Source: Streptomyces sp. yr375 (GTDB lineage Bacteria > Actinomycetota > Actinomycetes > Streptomycetales > Streptomycetaceae). From it: a stretch of DNA of 64,000 nucleotides. Location of the stretch: the NCBI RefSeq assembly GCF_900110755.1, contig NZ_FOFF01000004.1, positions 186,001 to 250,000 on the forward strand, given 5' to 3'. Shown in pieces: positions 7,566 through 16,903 of the stretch. The notes below the pieces were generated by a model. It saw only the letters and a program-made list of their open reading frames with translations. It ran no database searches and had not been told where the DNA came from. The position numbers were made by a program, and so were the translations under genes. Each line of letters opens with the position of its first letter. Positions within the stretch are counted from its first letter, which is position 1.

Positions 7566-9512
7566 CTACGACACCCTCACCCACCGAGCCTCGCTGGGCA
7601 CGCCCCGCCCGTCATCCGCGAACACCATGTACCACCCGGACGGAACCAGGTTCCGATTACCAGGCACGGTCACCGTCACCTTGTCTCCCGCCACCCGGAA
7701 TCCCAACGCCACCGACCGCTGATCCACATCGGTGACATGCGTCGACGCGCTGGGCCGTATCAGCCGCACCTTCCGGATACGCGCCGCGTCCTTGGAAACA
7801 AAGGTCCCCGAAGCCCCCCGGGCGATACTCCTCGGCCCCCCGGAAAGATCGGGCCGCTCCCCCCGATAGAGATAGGGCGGCGAATAGACCTCGATCCGCT
7901 GCTCGAACTTCCCCGGCTTCGTGTTCGCCGCGTCCCCGTACAGCGAGTCGGAACCGAAGAACATCACCCGCCCGTCGGGCAACAGCAGTGACCCGGAATG
8001 GTAGTTCCTGCCCACCAGCGGATCGGCGACCCGCTCGAAGGAATTACGCTCCGGATGATAAAGACGGGCCTGCCGGATATTGGAGTCCCCGCGCCCCCGA
8101 TAGTCCTCCGAGCCGCCCGACACCAGCACACTGTCGTCGGGCAGTACGGAGACCTGCGGATACCGTGTCCCCTTCGCCAGCGAGGGGCCGTTCACGAAAC
8201 GCGGGCTCTCGTCGAGCAGGTCCACGAGCCGCGTCCGCGCACTGGACCGTGGCGACTCGCCGACGCCCCCACCCCCGACGACCATGTACCGCTCGTCCTG
8301 CGCGGGCGGCAGCAGCACGGTCGCCGAGGTCTCCATCAGGTCCGGATCGCTCAGACCCGGCAGCTTGGTGAACCCGTTGCCGGCCACGTCCCAGATCCCG
8401 GGATCGCGCCCCACGTCCGCCGGCCCGTACCCCGCATTGGACCCGGAGTAGAAAATCTTCCCGTCCTGCGTCAGAAACAGCGCGGGATACGTGGGAAACT
8501 GCCGTGTCTTCTTCGTGTACGTCCATTTCCGGGTCGCCGGATCGAACACCTCGTTCTTCCCCGGCACCAACTGCCCGATGTCGTCCAGTCCCGAGACGCT
8601 GAGGATCTTCCCGTCGCCCAAGGTGGTCAGCGTCGGATACCAGCGGGCCTCGTTCATCGGATCGACCTTGATGTACTTCTCGGCGACCGGATCGAATTCG
8701 TACGCGTCCCGGATCCCCTGGAAGTCCTTCTTGTCGAGGGCGAGTTTCTGCGCAATACCGTACGTATTGCGCCCGTCGACGCCGTTCAGCCCCCCGATCC
8801 GGTAATTGTCCTGCGTACCGGTCTCGTATCTCGTCCCCGATTTCTGCGCCTCGACGTAGATACGGCCCAGCCCCGGATCGTTGCGCAGGAACTTCCCGGT
8901 CTTCTTGTCGAACACCTTCGTCGCGCGCGGCACGAGCACCGGGTCCTTCGACACGAACGTCTTCCGGTTCTCGCGCCCGGTGAACCTCGTGCCCGCCGGC
9001 AGCGTGATCGGCCGGTCCGGGTTCTCGTTGTGGACGATCATCAGCCCGCCGGCCTTGGTGACGTCGCCCTTCAGTTTCTCGTACCGCTTGGTGCCGCCCG
9101 CGATGAGGACGGAGCCGTCCGCGAGCTGGGTGTGGCCGGTGCAGAACAGGTCGTTGGGCGTCGGCACCTTCTTGATCGTGCCCCGCGCCGGGTCCCAGAT
9201 CCGGGTGTCGAACCTCTTCGCGTCGAAGTTGTCCTGGTTGTTGCCCGAGCCCGCGACCAGCAGCACCTTCCCGGTGTGCAGGAGCACCGCGTGGATGGTG
9301 TCCTGGCGGTACTCCTTGGGGAACTCGACGATCTGCCAGTGCCCTTCGGCCGCCTTGTACTCGGGCCGGTTGATCGCGTACTGGTGGTAACTCTCCGTCC
9401 CGAAGCGGTAGAGCCAGGGCCCGTTCATCCCGGCCAGCACGGCGACGACCGCCGTGGTGATCGCGAACCTGCGGGCCCGCCGACGGGCGAACCGCCCGAC
9501 CTCGTCCGTCAT
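7566..9512 (-). CDS. glxA: Galactose oxidase-like copper radical oxidase GlxA
   Basis: The 648-residue product has an N-terminal membrane anchor (residues 15-32, preceded by an Arg-rich cytoplasmic end), a seven-bladed Kelch-type propeller and a C-terminal DUF1929 domain. Candidate cofactor residues are Cys124 in DLFCTGH for the Tyr-Cys crosslink, the Tyr-His pair in GRNYHSGSLLLPDGR and a His in STHVTD. GlxA of S. lividans is a mononuclear copper oxidase needed with CslA for the polar glycan and for aerial development. The ATG overlaps the cslA stop by four bases (ATGA), which indicates translational coupling. Confidence 0.92.
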   Translation of the reverse strand: MTDEVGRFARRRARRFAITTAVVAVLAGMNGPWLYRFGTESYHQYAINRPEYKAAEGHWQIVEFPKEYRQDTIHAVLLHTGKVLLVAGSGNNQDNFDAKRFDTRIWDPARGTIKKVPTPNDLFCTGHTQLADGSVLIAGGTKRYEKLKGDVTKAGGLMIVHNENPDRPITLPAGTRFTGRENRKTFVSKDPVLVPRATKVFDKKTGKFLRNDPGLGRIYVEAQKSGTRYETGTQDNYRIGGLNGVDGRNTYGIAQKLALDKKDFQGIRDAYEFDPVAEKYIKVDPMNEARWYPTLTTLGDGKILSVSGLDDIGQLVPGKNEVFDPATRKWTYTKKTRQFPTYPALFLTQDGKIFYSGSNAGYGPADVGRDPGIWDVAGNGFTKLPGLSDPDLMETSATVLLPPAQDERYMVVGGGGVGESPRSSARTRLVDLLDESPRFVNGPSLAKGTRYPQVSVLPDDSVLVSGGSEDYRGRGDSNIRQARLYHPERNSFERVADPLVGRNYHSGSLLLPDGRVMFFGSDSLYGDAANTKPGKFEQRIEVYSPPYLYRGERPDLSGGPRSIARGASGTFVSKDAARIRKVRLIRPSASTHVTDVDQRSVALGFRVAGDKVTVTVPGNRNLVPSGWYMVFADDGRGVPSEARWVRVS

Positions 9513-11392
9513 CCCTCACGTCCCCCCGCCCGTCCGACGGGCAGCCCCACCGGCACCCGCCCCCCTGCCGTGCCCGCCGCTCCCGCCGCACCCGGCTTCC
9601 GGGGTTCGCTCGACGGCCCGCACTCCCGCTCCCGCTCCCGCTCCCGCTTCCGCTCCTGCTCCCGCTCCTGCTCCCGCCGCCCGGCCGCCTCCCGCGCCAC
9701 GACCCGCCACGCCACGATCGGCGAGGCCGTGACCAGCAGCGCGAACGACGCCCAGACGATCATCGCGGGATGGGCGTGCCCGAACACGAACCCGGCGACG
9801 ATCGACGCGGCGAAGACCAGCACGAAGAACAGATGGATCCGGAACGTCCCGAACAGCGTGTCCGGGCTGGCGGAGTCCCCCTTCGGCGTCACCACGAACC
9901 GGCTCTTGCGCCGCAGTACGGCGTCCATGAGCGAGCGGGCGTACACCGGCGCCGACAGCGCGGACATGACCATGCCCGCGATCCCGCCCGACCCCTCCGG
10001 CTCGTGCGGGGAGACGTTGTGCCGCCGGTTCCACAGGTACAGGCCGATCTGCAGCGCCGAGGCGTTGCCGTACAGCATCAGCCACACCGCCGGGTCGATG
10101 TTCACGCCCGAGGCGCCCAGCCCCAGGAACAGCGCGCAACTCAGCGCCGCCAGAATCCAGTTGAGGGCCGACATGGGGTAGAAGACGATCATCAGCGTGT
10201 AGTTGAGAAGCTTGCCCGGCGGCATGCTGTAGAAGCCCTTCCAGTACTGCTTGAGGATCGTCTCGTACGTCCCCCGGGACCAGCGCAGTTGCTGTGTGAA
10301 GAAGTCCGTCCAGGCGGCCGGCCCCTCACCGACCGCGAGCACGTCCGGGGTGTAGACCGACCGCCACTTGCGTCCCGTGGCCGGATTGCGCGCACGGTGC
10401 ATCTCGAATCCGGTGGCCATGTCCTCGGTGATCGAGTCGTACAGCCCGCCGATCTGCCGGAGCGCGCTGATCCGTACGGCGTTGGAGGTGCCGACGAACA
10501 TCGGCGCGCCGTAGCGGTTGCCGGCCCGCTGGATCAGGGCGTGGAACAGGAACTGCTGCGACTCGGCGGCCTTGGTGACGAACGTGTCGTAATTCCCGTA
10601 CACCTGCGGGCCGATGACGAAGCCGATGTCCGGGTCGCGGAAGTAACCCAGCATCCGTTCCAGGTAGTTGGGCAGCGGTACGTGGTCGGTGTCGACGGAG
10701 GCGAAGTAGTCGTAGGCGTCGCCGTGGGCCTCCAGCCAGGCGTTGTAGTTGCCGTGTTTGGTCTTCGCGCGGTGCGGGCCCGACGGCCGGTTCCAGCGCT
10801 CGACGCCCTTGCGGCTGAAGTGGTGCACGCCCAGGCGCGCGCAGACCTGCTTCACCTCCGGGTCGTCCCCCTCGTCGAGCAGCCAGACGTGCAGCAGACC
10901 CTGGTGGCGCAGCCGGACGGCCGCCTGAAGGGTCTTCGTCACCATCTCCAGGGGCTCCTTGCCGGGCACGAAGGAGGTGAGGAAGGCGACGCGGGTGCCG
11001 GTCTCGGGCACCACCGGGACCGGGTCGCGGGCGACCAGGGTGGCGTGCGCGTTCGACAGCACGTTCAGACAGCGGAAGAACTCGATCAGCCCGATCGACA
11101 CCAGCATCACGATGTCGAGGGCCGGCAGAAAGTCGTGGGCGGGATGGTCGCGCTCGGTCCAGTGCGCCGGCCTCAGCAGCCACACCAGCAGCACCACCGA
11201 CAGCAGCGGCGCCGCACAGAGCATCAGCGAGGCCCGGATCCGATGCGGCTCCCGCGCCAGCAGCGAACGGTAACGGACGGTGTACGGTCTGCCCGGCTCC
11301 GGCTGGGTGAGGGGTCCCGCCAGCCGGCTGTAGTGCTCGTAGTCGTACCTCGGAAGAGACCCTGAACCATCAGCCCACACGCGGAGAACCAC
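9509..11392 (-). CDS. cslA: Cellulose synthase-like glycosyltransferase CslA (GT2)
   Basis: The integral membrane GT2 enzyme polymerises a beta-glycan at hyphal tips in Streptomyces. The cytosolic catalytic domain shows LLDEGDD, SVDTDH (DXD), SITEDMATG (TED) and QQLRWSRGT (QXXRW), flanked by two N-terminal and several C-terminal membrane helices. The C-terminus ends in a charged REQEREQERKRERERERE tail encoded by near-hexamer repeats. I chose the GTG at 11392, eight bases after a GGGGG run; longer in-frame starts at 11428 and 11473 lack a ribosome-binding site, and the extension would contain a TTA codon. It overlaps glxA by four bases. Confidence 0.92.
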   Translation of the reverse strand: MVLRVWADGSGSLPRYDYEHYSRLAGPLTQPEPGRPYTVRYRSLLAREPHRIRASLMLCAAPLLSVVLLVWLLRPAHWTERDHPAHDFLPALDIVMLVSIGLIEFFRCLNVLSNAHATLVARDPVPVVPETGTRVAFLTSFVPGKEPLEMVTKTLQAAVRLRHQGLLHVWLLDEGDDPEVKQVCARLGVHHFSRKGVERWNRPSGPHRAKTKHGNYNAWLEAHGDAYDYFASVDTDHVPLPNYLERMLGYFRDPDIGFVIGPQVYGNYDTFVTKAAESQQFLFHALIQRAGNRYGAPMFVGTSNAVRISALRQIGGLYDSITEDMATGFEMHRARNPATGRKWRSVYTPDVLAVGEGPAAWTDFFTQQLRWSRGTYETILKQYWKGFYSMPPGKLLNYTLMIVFYPMSALNWILAALSCALFLGLGASGVNIDPAVWLMLYGNASALQIGLYLWNRRHNVSPHEPEGSGGIAGMVMSALSAPVYARSLMDAVLRRKSRFVVTPKGDSASPDTLFGTFRIHLFFVLVFAASIVAGFVFGHAHPAMIVWASFALLVTASPIVAWRVVAREAAGRREQEREQERKRERERERECGPSSEPRKPGAAGAAGTAGGRVPVGLPVGRAGGREG

Positions 11393-11597
11393 GTGTAATT
11401 CCCCCCAACTGCCGCGTATCCGCAGCATCTTGAGGACTAGGGTTCTATGGGGATCAGCTTGATCGCAAGACACGAAACGCGCTGTTTACCGGTCATACGG
11501 GCGCATTGTGGCGTATGTGGGAGTGTTGTGGTTTTGGTGGAACCGATGTGCGAAATCGCACGCAGATACGAAACTCGGATGCGGGCGCGGATACGAA

Positions 11598-11629
11598 CGA
11601 AGGCCCCTCGCTTTCGCGAGGGGCCTTCG
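11598..11629 (-). terminator. Terminator hairpin of the first tRNA-Lys
   Basis: A 14-bp perfect stem (CGAAGGCCCCTCGC and its complement) with a four-base loop begins eight bases past the 3' end of the tRNA gene. Confidence 0.75.
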
Positions 11630-11636
11630 GTGTCTG

Positions 11637-11710
11637 TGCGCCGCCAGGGACTCGAACCCCGGACCCGCTGATTAAGAGTCAGCTGCTCTAACCAACTGAG
11701 CTAGCGGCGC
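11637..11710 (-). tRNA. tRNA-Lys (CTT), copy 1
   Basis: The 74-nt cloverleaf has acceptor stem GCGCCGC/GCGGCGC, anticodon stem GCTGA/TCAGC and loop CTCTTAA with anticodon CTT, and T-loop TTCGAGT. CCA is not encoded. The sequence is identical to the copies at 16904 and 28912. Confidence 0.97.
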
Positions 11711-11926
11711 CTGCTGACGAGAGAACTCTACAGGACTTCCGAGGGTGCCCCGGACCATCCGGCCCGCCAAGGCCGTCACCCGTCCCCGCGGCGGGCCGGG
11801 GCATTGGGCCGGCCCGGTCCCGCGTACATCATTCGGACCGTCAGCATGCGCGTCGGGAAGACAGTTGAGAAACTGGCGTACGTGCACAGTCGCGGACATT
11901 TCCAACTGGAGTGTGAGGGGAATCGC

Positions 11927-13339
11927 ATGGAGGCTCCGGTATTCGAGGAATTCGATCCCGCGAGCGATTGCGACTGCCCCGGATGCGTATCCCGGCGGCG
12001 GGCGGTCCTGAATTCCCCGTCCGCCCGGTTTGGCGGTCACCCGCCTGCCCATCGCGCCCTGATCGTCGCCACCGCGACGGCCGCCGCGCTCGGCGCCGCC
12101 CACGCGCTGCCCGCCGTCGCCGCCCCGCAGGCCCCCGAGCGGCCCGGCGTTCCCGCAGGTGACGAGCCCGACACCCCGCAGGGCGGCAAGGCGCCGCTGC
12201 ACGGACCGGCCGGGCGGCCGGCGCACCCCGGGGGAGTGGCGGGACCGGTCAAGACGCCCGCGACGACCCGGGCGGACATCATCAGGCGGGCCAAGGAATG
12301 GGTTTCGGCGCAGGTGCCGTACAGCATGAGCACCTACTGGTACGACGGTTACCGGCAGGACTGCTCGGGCTTCGTGTCCATGGCCTGGAACCTGCCCCGG
12401 AACGAGTGGACGGGCAGCCTCAACCAGTACGGGACGCGGATTTCCAGCGAGGAACTCCAGCCCGGCGACATTCTCCTGTTCCACAATCCGACCGACCCCG
12501 AGAAAGGCTCGCACGTCGTTGTCTTCGGCGGCTGGACGGACTACACGCACAGCTACTACATCGCCTACGAGCAGACCCGTCCGACCACCCGCCGGCAGGC
12601 CACCCCGTACGCCTATTGGAGCAATTCCGACCGCTATGTGCCGTACCGCTACAAGGGGCTCACGGCGACCCCACCGGACACCGGCACGGGTGTCGCGGAA
12701 CCGGTGGGCAGTGGTGAAGGGACCAAGGGGGAGAGCGGGGACGTCGCCGCGACGCCGTTCCCGGGGCGGATGGCCTTCGGGCCGGGTGCGAACAACAGGT
12801 ACGTCACGCTGCTGGGCCGGCTTCTGGTCGAGCGCGGGGGCGCGCGCTTCTACGCCTCGGGCCCCGGCCCGCGCTGGTCCGCCTCCGACGGCTGGGCCAC
12901 CCTGGCCTTCCAGCGCGCCCAGGGCTGGACCGGCGCCGACGCCGACGGCATCCCCGGCCCCAGGACCTGGTCGCTGCTGGTCAGCGGGAAGGGCAGGAAC
13001 ATCGACGACGCCCCGCTGCCCCCCGGCACGGGCACCGGCACCGGGACCGGTGCGGCCCCCGTGACCGGCGCCGCCGGACCGCCCGCCTCGGCGCCCCGGA
13101 TCCCCGCGTACCCCGGCCGGGGCGTGTTCCGGCCCGGCGCGCGGAACGCGTACGTCACCCAGTTGGGGCGGCAGTTGGTGAAGAAGGGGTTCGGCAGGTA
13201 CTACACGACCGGGCCGGGACCGCGTTGGGGCGAGGCGGACCGGCGCGCGGTCGAGGCCTTCCAGCGCGCCCAGGGCTGGCGCGGCGGCGCGGCCGACGGC
13301 TACCCGGGCCCGGAGACCTGGCGGCGGCTCTTCCCGTAG
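11927..13339 (+). CDS. NlpC/P60-family cell-wall hydrolase with two C-terminal binding repeats
   Basis: The 470-residue product starts with a cytoplasmic-looking segment containing CDCPGC, then a hydrophobic stretch (LIVATATAAALGAAHALPAVAA) that can export or anchor it. The NlpC/P60 domain is near residues 120-250, with catalytic Cys in QDCSGFVSMAW and His in GSHVVVFGGW. Two similar repeats of about 75 residues follow (YVTLLGRLLVERGGARFYASG and YVTQLGRQLVKKGFGRYYTTG, each ending in AFQRAQGW..G..GPxTW), which look like peptidoglycan-binding modules. Expected role: cleavage of peptide crosslinks in peptidoglycan. The ATG at 11927 follows GAGGGG. Confidence 0.85.
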   Translation: MEAPVFEEFDPASDCDCPGCVSRRRAVLNSPSARFGGHPPAHRALIVATATAAALGAAHALPAVAAPQAPERPGVPAGDEPDTPQGGKAPLHGPAGRPAHPGGVAGPVKTPATTRADIIRRAKEWVSAQVPYSMSTYWYDGYRQDCSGFVSMAWNLPRNEWTGSLNQYGTRISSEELQPGDILLFHNPTDPEKGSHVVVFGGWTDYTHSYYIAYEQTRPTTRRQATPYAYWSNSDRYVPYRYKGLTATPPDTGTGVAEPVGSGEGTKGESGDVAATPFPGRMAFGPGANNRYVTLLGRLLVERGGARFYASGPGPRWSASDGWATLAFQRAQGWTGADADGIPGPRTWSLLVSGKGRNIDDAPLPPGTGTGTGTGAAPVTGAAGPPASAPRIPAYPGRGVFRPGARNAYVTQLGRQLVKKGFGRYYTTGPGPRWGEADRRAVEAFQRAQGWRGGAADGYPGPETWRRLFP

Positions 13340-13405
13340 ACGGCGTGAACCACAACGACAACCCCACTGTCATGGCGTATCTGGCGCGGAGGCTGGAGGC
13401 ACGCA

Positions 13406-14512
13406 ATGCACACGACCACTTCACAGACACCCGAGTCCGAGGGACCGTCCAGGCCCACTCGGCTCATCCAGAACGAGGCGACCACCGAGATCCCCGTCCA
13501 CCTGCTGTTCCGCGACGAACCCGAGCCGCGGCCGGTGCCGCTCGGGCCGGCCGTGGTGGGGAGCCGGGCGGGCACCGGCGAGCAGCCGCGGCTGCGCAGG
13601 CCGACGCCGGCCGGGCCGCGGCCGGTGGCGCAGGTCGACCCCGACCTGGTGGAGCGGCCCGCGCGGGTGCTGCCGGGCGCGGCGGGCGTGTTCGCCGGGA
13701 CCTGCGGGGCGGCCGGGTGCGTGGCCGCCTCGTGGTGGGCCGGGGTGCTGCCGCCGCTCGCGGCGCAGGCGCTGCGGCTGCCGGAGTTCGCGGGCGCCGG
13801 GCTCGGCCCCGCCCAGTGGGCCGCGTACGCGGGTGCGGGCGCCCTGGGCCTGTTCGGCTTCGGCGGCCTGGCCCGGGGGCGGACCGGGCGGGCCTGGGTG
13901 CTCGGCCTGTTCGGCCGCTACCGGGGGACCGTCCGGCGCACCGGCCTGCTGTGGGTGAACCCGCTGCTGCTGCGCCGCCGGGTGGACGTACGGCTGCGGC
14001 ACTGGCGCAGTGAGCCGATGCCGGCCGCCGACGGCAGCGGGGTCGCGTTGCGGGTGGTGGCGCTGGTGGTGTGGCGGGTGCGGGACACCGCGCGGGCCAC
14101 GCTCGGGGTCGACGACCACGAGACGTATCTGCGCGAGTGCGTCGAGGCGGCCCTCGCCCGGATCCCGGTGGAGACGCCGGGCGCGGGGCGGGGGTCGGTG
14201 GAGGCGGCGGGCGAGGCGCTGACCCGGCTGGTCGCGCGGGACGCGGGCGCGATCGGTCTCGAGGTGTTCTCGGTGCAGCCGGTCCGGGTCGAGTACGCCC
14301 CCGAGGTCGCCCCCGCGATGCACCGTCGCCGGATCGCCGCGCTCGACGCCCAGCACCGGGCGACCGTGCTGACGTCGGTCGTCGACTCGGTGGAGGACAC
14401 GGTGACCCGGCTGACCATGCGGGGACTCGTGGAACTCGACGACTACGAGCGCAAGGCACTGGTGAAGGACCTGACGGTCGCCTTCTGCGCGGGCCGCGGA
14501 GAGCAGGGCTGA
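13406..14512 (+). CDS. SPFH/band 7 domain membrane protein
   Basis: The 368-residue product has a hydrophilic N-terminus of about 85 residues, two hydrophobic segments near residues 90-155 (VFAGTCGAAGCVAASWWAGVL and WAAYAGAGALGLFGFGG), then a band 7 type domain (RTGLLWVNPLLLRRRVDVRLRHW, VALRVVALVVWRVRDTARATLGVDD, IGLEVFSVQPVRVEYAP). Such stomatin/prohibitin-like proteins form membrane scaffolds; a specific role is not visible. The C-terminal helix (ALDAQHRATVLTSVVDSVEDTVTRL) is amphipathic and could drive oligomerisation. It lies 66 bp after the NlpC/P60 gene and could share its transcript. Confidence 0.8.
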   Translation: MHTTTSQTPESEGPSRPTRLIQNEATTEIPVHLLFRDEPEPRPVPLGPAVVGSRAGTGEQPRLRRPTPAGPRPVAQVDPDLVERPARVLPGAAGVFAGTCGAAGCVAASWWAGVLPPLAAQALRLPEFAGAGLGPAQWAAYAGAGALGLFGFGGLARGRTGRAWVLGLFGRYRGTVRRTGLLWVNPLLLRRRVDVRLRHWRSEPMPAADGSGVALRVVALVVWRVRDTARATLGVDDHETYLRECVEAALARIPVETPGAGRGSVEAAGEALTRLVARDAGAIGLEVFSVQPVRVEYAPEVAPAMHRRRIAALDAQHRATVLTSVVDSVEDTVTRLTMRGLVELDDYERKALVKDLTVAFCAGRGEQG

Positions 14513-14549
14513 CGGGCCACGGGCACGTTCTGAGCTTGGCTTGAGCTCT

Positions 14550-14567
14550 CCCGGGCCCGCGCCCGGG
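14550..14567. terminator. Short GC-rich hairpin after the SPFH gene
   Basis: CCCGGGC and GCCCGGG flank CCGC, 37 bases past the SPFH stop and before the next ribosome-binding site. No U-tract, as is common in Streptomyces. Confidence 0.4.
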
Positions 14568-14624
14568 TACGTTCCCTGCACGCCGACACGACCAGGTCGG
14601 CGGCCTGGAACATCGGGGGAGCTC

Positions 14625-15089
14625 ATGGAAGCCTTCTTCTACATCGTGCCGTCGCTCATGATCGCCGGTCTGCTGTTCGGCGTGCTCAACATCGTCCGCC
14701 GCTCCCGGCGGGTGGCCCGGGCCTGGGGCGGCGGCCTGACGGCAGAGGCGCGCTGTCTGCGGTCGTACACGACGACGAGCGGCGGTGCCGGCGACACCTC
14801 GGTGCACACGACCCTGCACCACGTCTACGAGTTCACCACCCGCGAGGGCCGCACCGTCCGCTTCGAGGAGGAGAACGGCCCCGGGACGATCATCGAGGGC
14901 GACATCGTGGTCGTCCACTACGCGGCCGACCACCCCGAGGAGGCCACGGCCAAGGCCCCCGCGCGGGGCAGGCTCCTCGCCGAGTCGGGATGCCTGCTGT
15001 TCTTCCTCGGCGCGGTCATCGCCTTCTGCGTCTTCTTCATGGTGACGGCCCACTGGATGTTCGACGAAAGCGACGGCCTCCTGCCATAG
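14625..15089 (+). CDS. DUF3592-type membrane protein
   Basis: The 154-residue product has one hydrophobic helix at each end (YIVPSLMIAGLLFGVLNIV and LLFFLGAVIAFCVFFMVTAHWMF) around a soluble beta-rich domain (EARCLRSYTTTSG, HHVYEFTTREGRTVRFEEENGPG, IVVVHYAADHPEEA). This is the DUF3592 layout: a small domain held between two membrane segments. Function is unknown. The ATG at 14625 follows CGGGGGAG. Confidence 0.78.
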   Translation: MEAFFYIVPSLMIAGLLFGVLNIVRRSRRVARAWGGGLTAEARCLRSYTTTSGGAGDTSVHTTLHHVYEFTTREGRTVRFEEENGPGTIIEGDIVVVHYAADHPEEATAKAPARGRLLAESGCLLFFLGAVIAFCVFFMVTAHWMFDESDGLLP

Positions 15090-15160
15090 CCCTCAAGCCC
15101 CCAACCCCTCAAGCCGCCAAGCTCTCAAGCCGCCAAGCCCTCAAGCCGCCAAGCCCTCAG
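15090..15160 (+). repeat. Degenerate 16-bp tandem repeat between genes
   Basis: Units related to CCCTCAAGCCGCCAAG occur about four times head to tail after the DUF3592 stop. They fill most of the gap before the acyl-CoA ligase gene. Confidence 0.8.
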
Positions 15161-15200
15161 GTCTCCACATCTGACGATGCGTCAACTATCGTGCGCAGCC

Positions 15201-16856
15201 ATGGAGTTCACGGAGTCCGGGGAGTTCAGGAAGTCCAGGAAGTCCAGGGAGCCCGCCAGGGGTACCGTCGCCGAACTCGTGGCGGCCCGGTGGGGCGACC
15301 ACCGGCCGGGGCTGTGGTGCGCGGACCCCGAGGGCACGGGCCTCACGGTCCTCACCCATCACGAGGTCGCCGCCGGTGCCGCCGCGCGGGCGGCGCTGCT
15401 GGCCGACCTGCTGCCGCCGGACGGGCCGCCGCACATCGGGGTGCTGTTGGACAACACCCCGGAGTTCCCGCTGTGGCTGTCCGGCGCGGCGCTCGCCGGT
15501 GCGGCGGTCGCGGGCGTCAACCCCACCCGGCGGGGCCCCGAACTGGCCCGTGACATCCTGCACACCGAGTGCCGGCTCCTCATCACCGAGCCCACCCACC
15601 TCCCGCTCCTCAGGGGCCTCGACCTGCCCGGAGTCCGGCTGCTGAGCACCGGCACCCCGGAGTACGACGCCCTGCTCGCGCCGTATACGGACGCCCGCCC
15701 CGACCCCTCCCGCGCCACCCCCACCGACCACCTCCTCCTCTACTTCACCTCCGGTTCGACCGGCGCTCCCAAGGCCGCCCTGTGCAGCCAGGGCCGGCTG
15801 GCCGCCGCCGGGCGTGCGCTGGCCGGGCAGTTCGGCGTCCGTCCGGACGACGTGCACTACGTCTGCATGCCGATGTTCCACGGCAACGCGGTGATCGCCG
15901 ACTGGGCGCCCGCGCTGGTCGCCGGGGCCGGGGTGGCGCTGCGGCGGCGCTTCTCGGCCTCCGGTTTCCTGGCGGACGTACGGCGCTACCGGGCGACGTA
16001 CTTCACCTACGTGGGCCGGGCGATCCAGTACGTCCTGGCCACCGAGCCGCGCCCCGACGACCGCGACCACGCGCTGCGGCTCGGCTTCGGCACCGAGGCG
16101 GGGGCGGTGGACGCGGCGGCCTTCGCGCGGCGCTTCGGGGTGCGGCTGGTGGAGGGGTACGGCTCCTCGGAGGGCGGGGCGGCGGTGCAGTGGTCGCCGG
16201 GGACACCGGCGGGCGCGGTCGGCCGGGCGGGGCCCGGGCTGGTCGTCCTCGACCCGCGGACGGGCGCGGAGTGTCCGCCGGCCGAGTTCGACCCGGCCGG
16301 CCGGCTGCTGAACGGCGACGCGGCGATCGGGGAGCTGGTCAACCGGGGGCCGAACCCCTTCGAGGGCTACTGGCGCAACCCGGCGGCGGAGGCGGAGCGC
16401 CGCCGCGCGGACGGCGCGTACTGGACCGGCGACCTCTTCTACCGCGACCGCGCCGGCTTCCTCTACTTCGCGGGCCGCACCGACGACCGGCTCCGCGTCG
16501 ACGGCGAGAACCTGGCCGCCGCGATGATCGAGAACATCCTCGCCCGGTACGAGGGGGCGGCGGCCGTCGCCGTCTACGCCGTCCCGGACCCGGTGACCGG
16601 CGACCAGGTGATGGCGACGCTGGCCGGCACCTTCGACCCGCTCGACTTCGCCGAGTTCCTGCTCGCCCAGCCCGACCTGGGCACGAAGATGGCACCCCGG
16701 TTCGTGCGGGTGGTGGAACGCATGCCCGTCACCGCGACGAACAAGATCCACCGTGCGCTGCTGCGGAGGGAGGGCGTCCGCTGCGCCGACCCGGTGTGGT
16801 GGCGACCGCAGGGCCAGGCGACGTACCGCAGGCTGACGGCCGACGACGAAAGCTGA
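15201..16856 (+). CDS. AMP-binding acyl-CoA synthetase / ligase
   Basis: The product of about 551 residues is a member of the ANL adenylating enzymes, which activate a carboxylic acid as acyl-AMP and then form the CoA thioester. Visible motifs are YFTSGSTGAPKAAL (A3, P-loop-like), GYGSSEGG (A5), the YWTGDLFYRDRAGFLYFAGRTDDRLRVDGENL region (A7-A8 hinge) and TATNKIHRALL with the catalytic A10 lysine. The organisation resembles long-chain or fatty-acid transporter-type ligases; the acid substrate is unknown. The start is uncertain: neither ATG 15201 nor the in-frame ATG 15177 has a clear ribosome-binding site, and the first residues (EFTESGEFRKSRKSRE) are encoded by short direct repeats. Confidence 0.85.
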   Translation: MEFTESGEFRKSRKSREPARGTVAELVAARWGDHRPGLWCADPEGTGLTVLTHHEVAAGAAARAALLADLLPPDGPPHIGVLLDNTPEFPLWLSGAALAGAAVAGVNPTRRGPELARDILHTECRLLITEPTHLPLLRGLDLPGVRLLSTGTPEYDALLAPYTDARPDPSRATPTDHLLLYFTSGSTGAPKAALCSQGRLAAAGRALAGQFGVRPDDVHYVCMPMFHGNAVIADWAPALVAGAGVALRRRFSASGFLADVRRYRATYFTYVGRAIQYVLATEPRPDDRDHALRLGFGTEAGAVDAAAFARRFGVRLVEGYGSSEGGAAVQWSPGTPAGAVGRAGPGLVVLDPRTGAECPPAEFDPAGRLLNGDAAIGELVNRGPNPFEGYWRNPAAEAERRRADGAYWTGDLFYRDRAGFLYFAGRTDDRLRVDGENLAAAMIENILARYEGAAAVAVYAVPDPVTGDQVMATLAGTFDPLDFAEFLLAQPDLGTKMAPRFVRVVERMPVTATNKIHRALLRREGVRCADPVWWRPQGQATYRRLTADDES

Positions 16857-16866
16857 GGGGAAAGGC

Positions 16867-16898
16867 GAAGGGCCCCTCGTGTTCACGAGAGGCCCTTC
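16867..16898 (-). terminator. Terminator hairpin of the second tRNA-Lys
   Basis: A 15-bp stem with one mismatch (GAAGGGCCCCTCGTG against CACGAGAGGCCCTTC) lies five bases past the 3' end of the tRNA gene. It converges on the acyl-CoA ligase gene and may serve both. Confidence 0.7.
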
Positions 16899-16903
16899 CA
16901 CTG

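Noticed and set aside
11393..11473. N-terminal extension of CslA
   Set aside because: No ribosome-binding site precedes the longer starts and the extension would include a TTA codon; GTG 11392 has a purine-rich site at good spacing.
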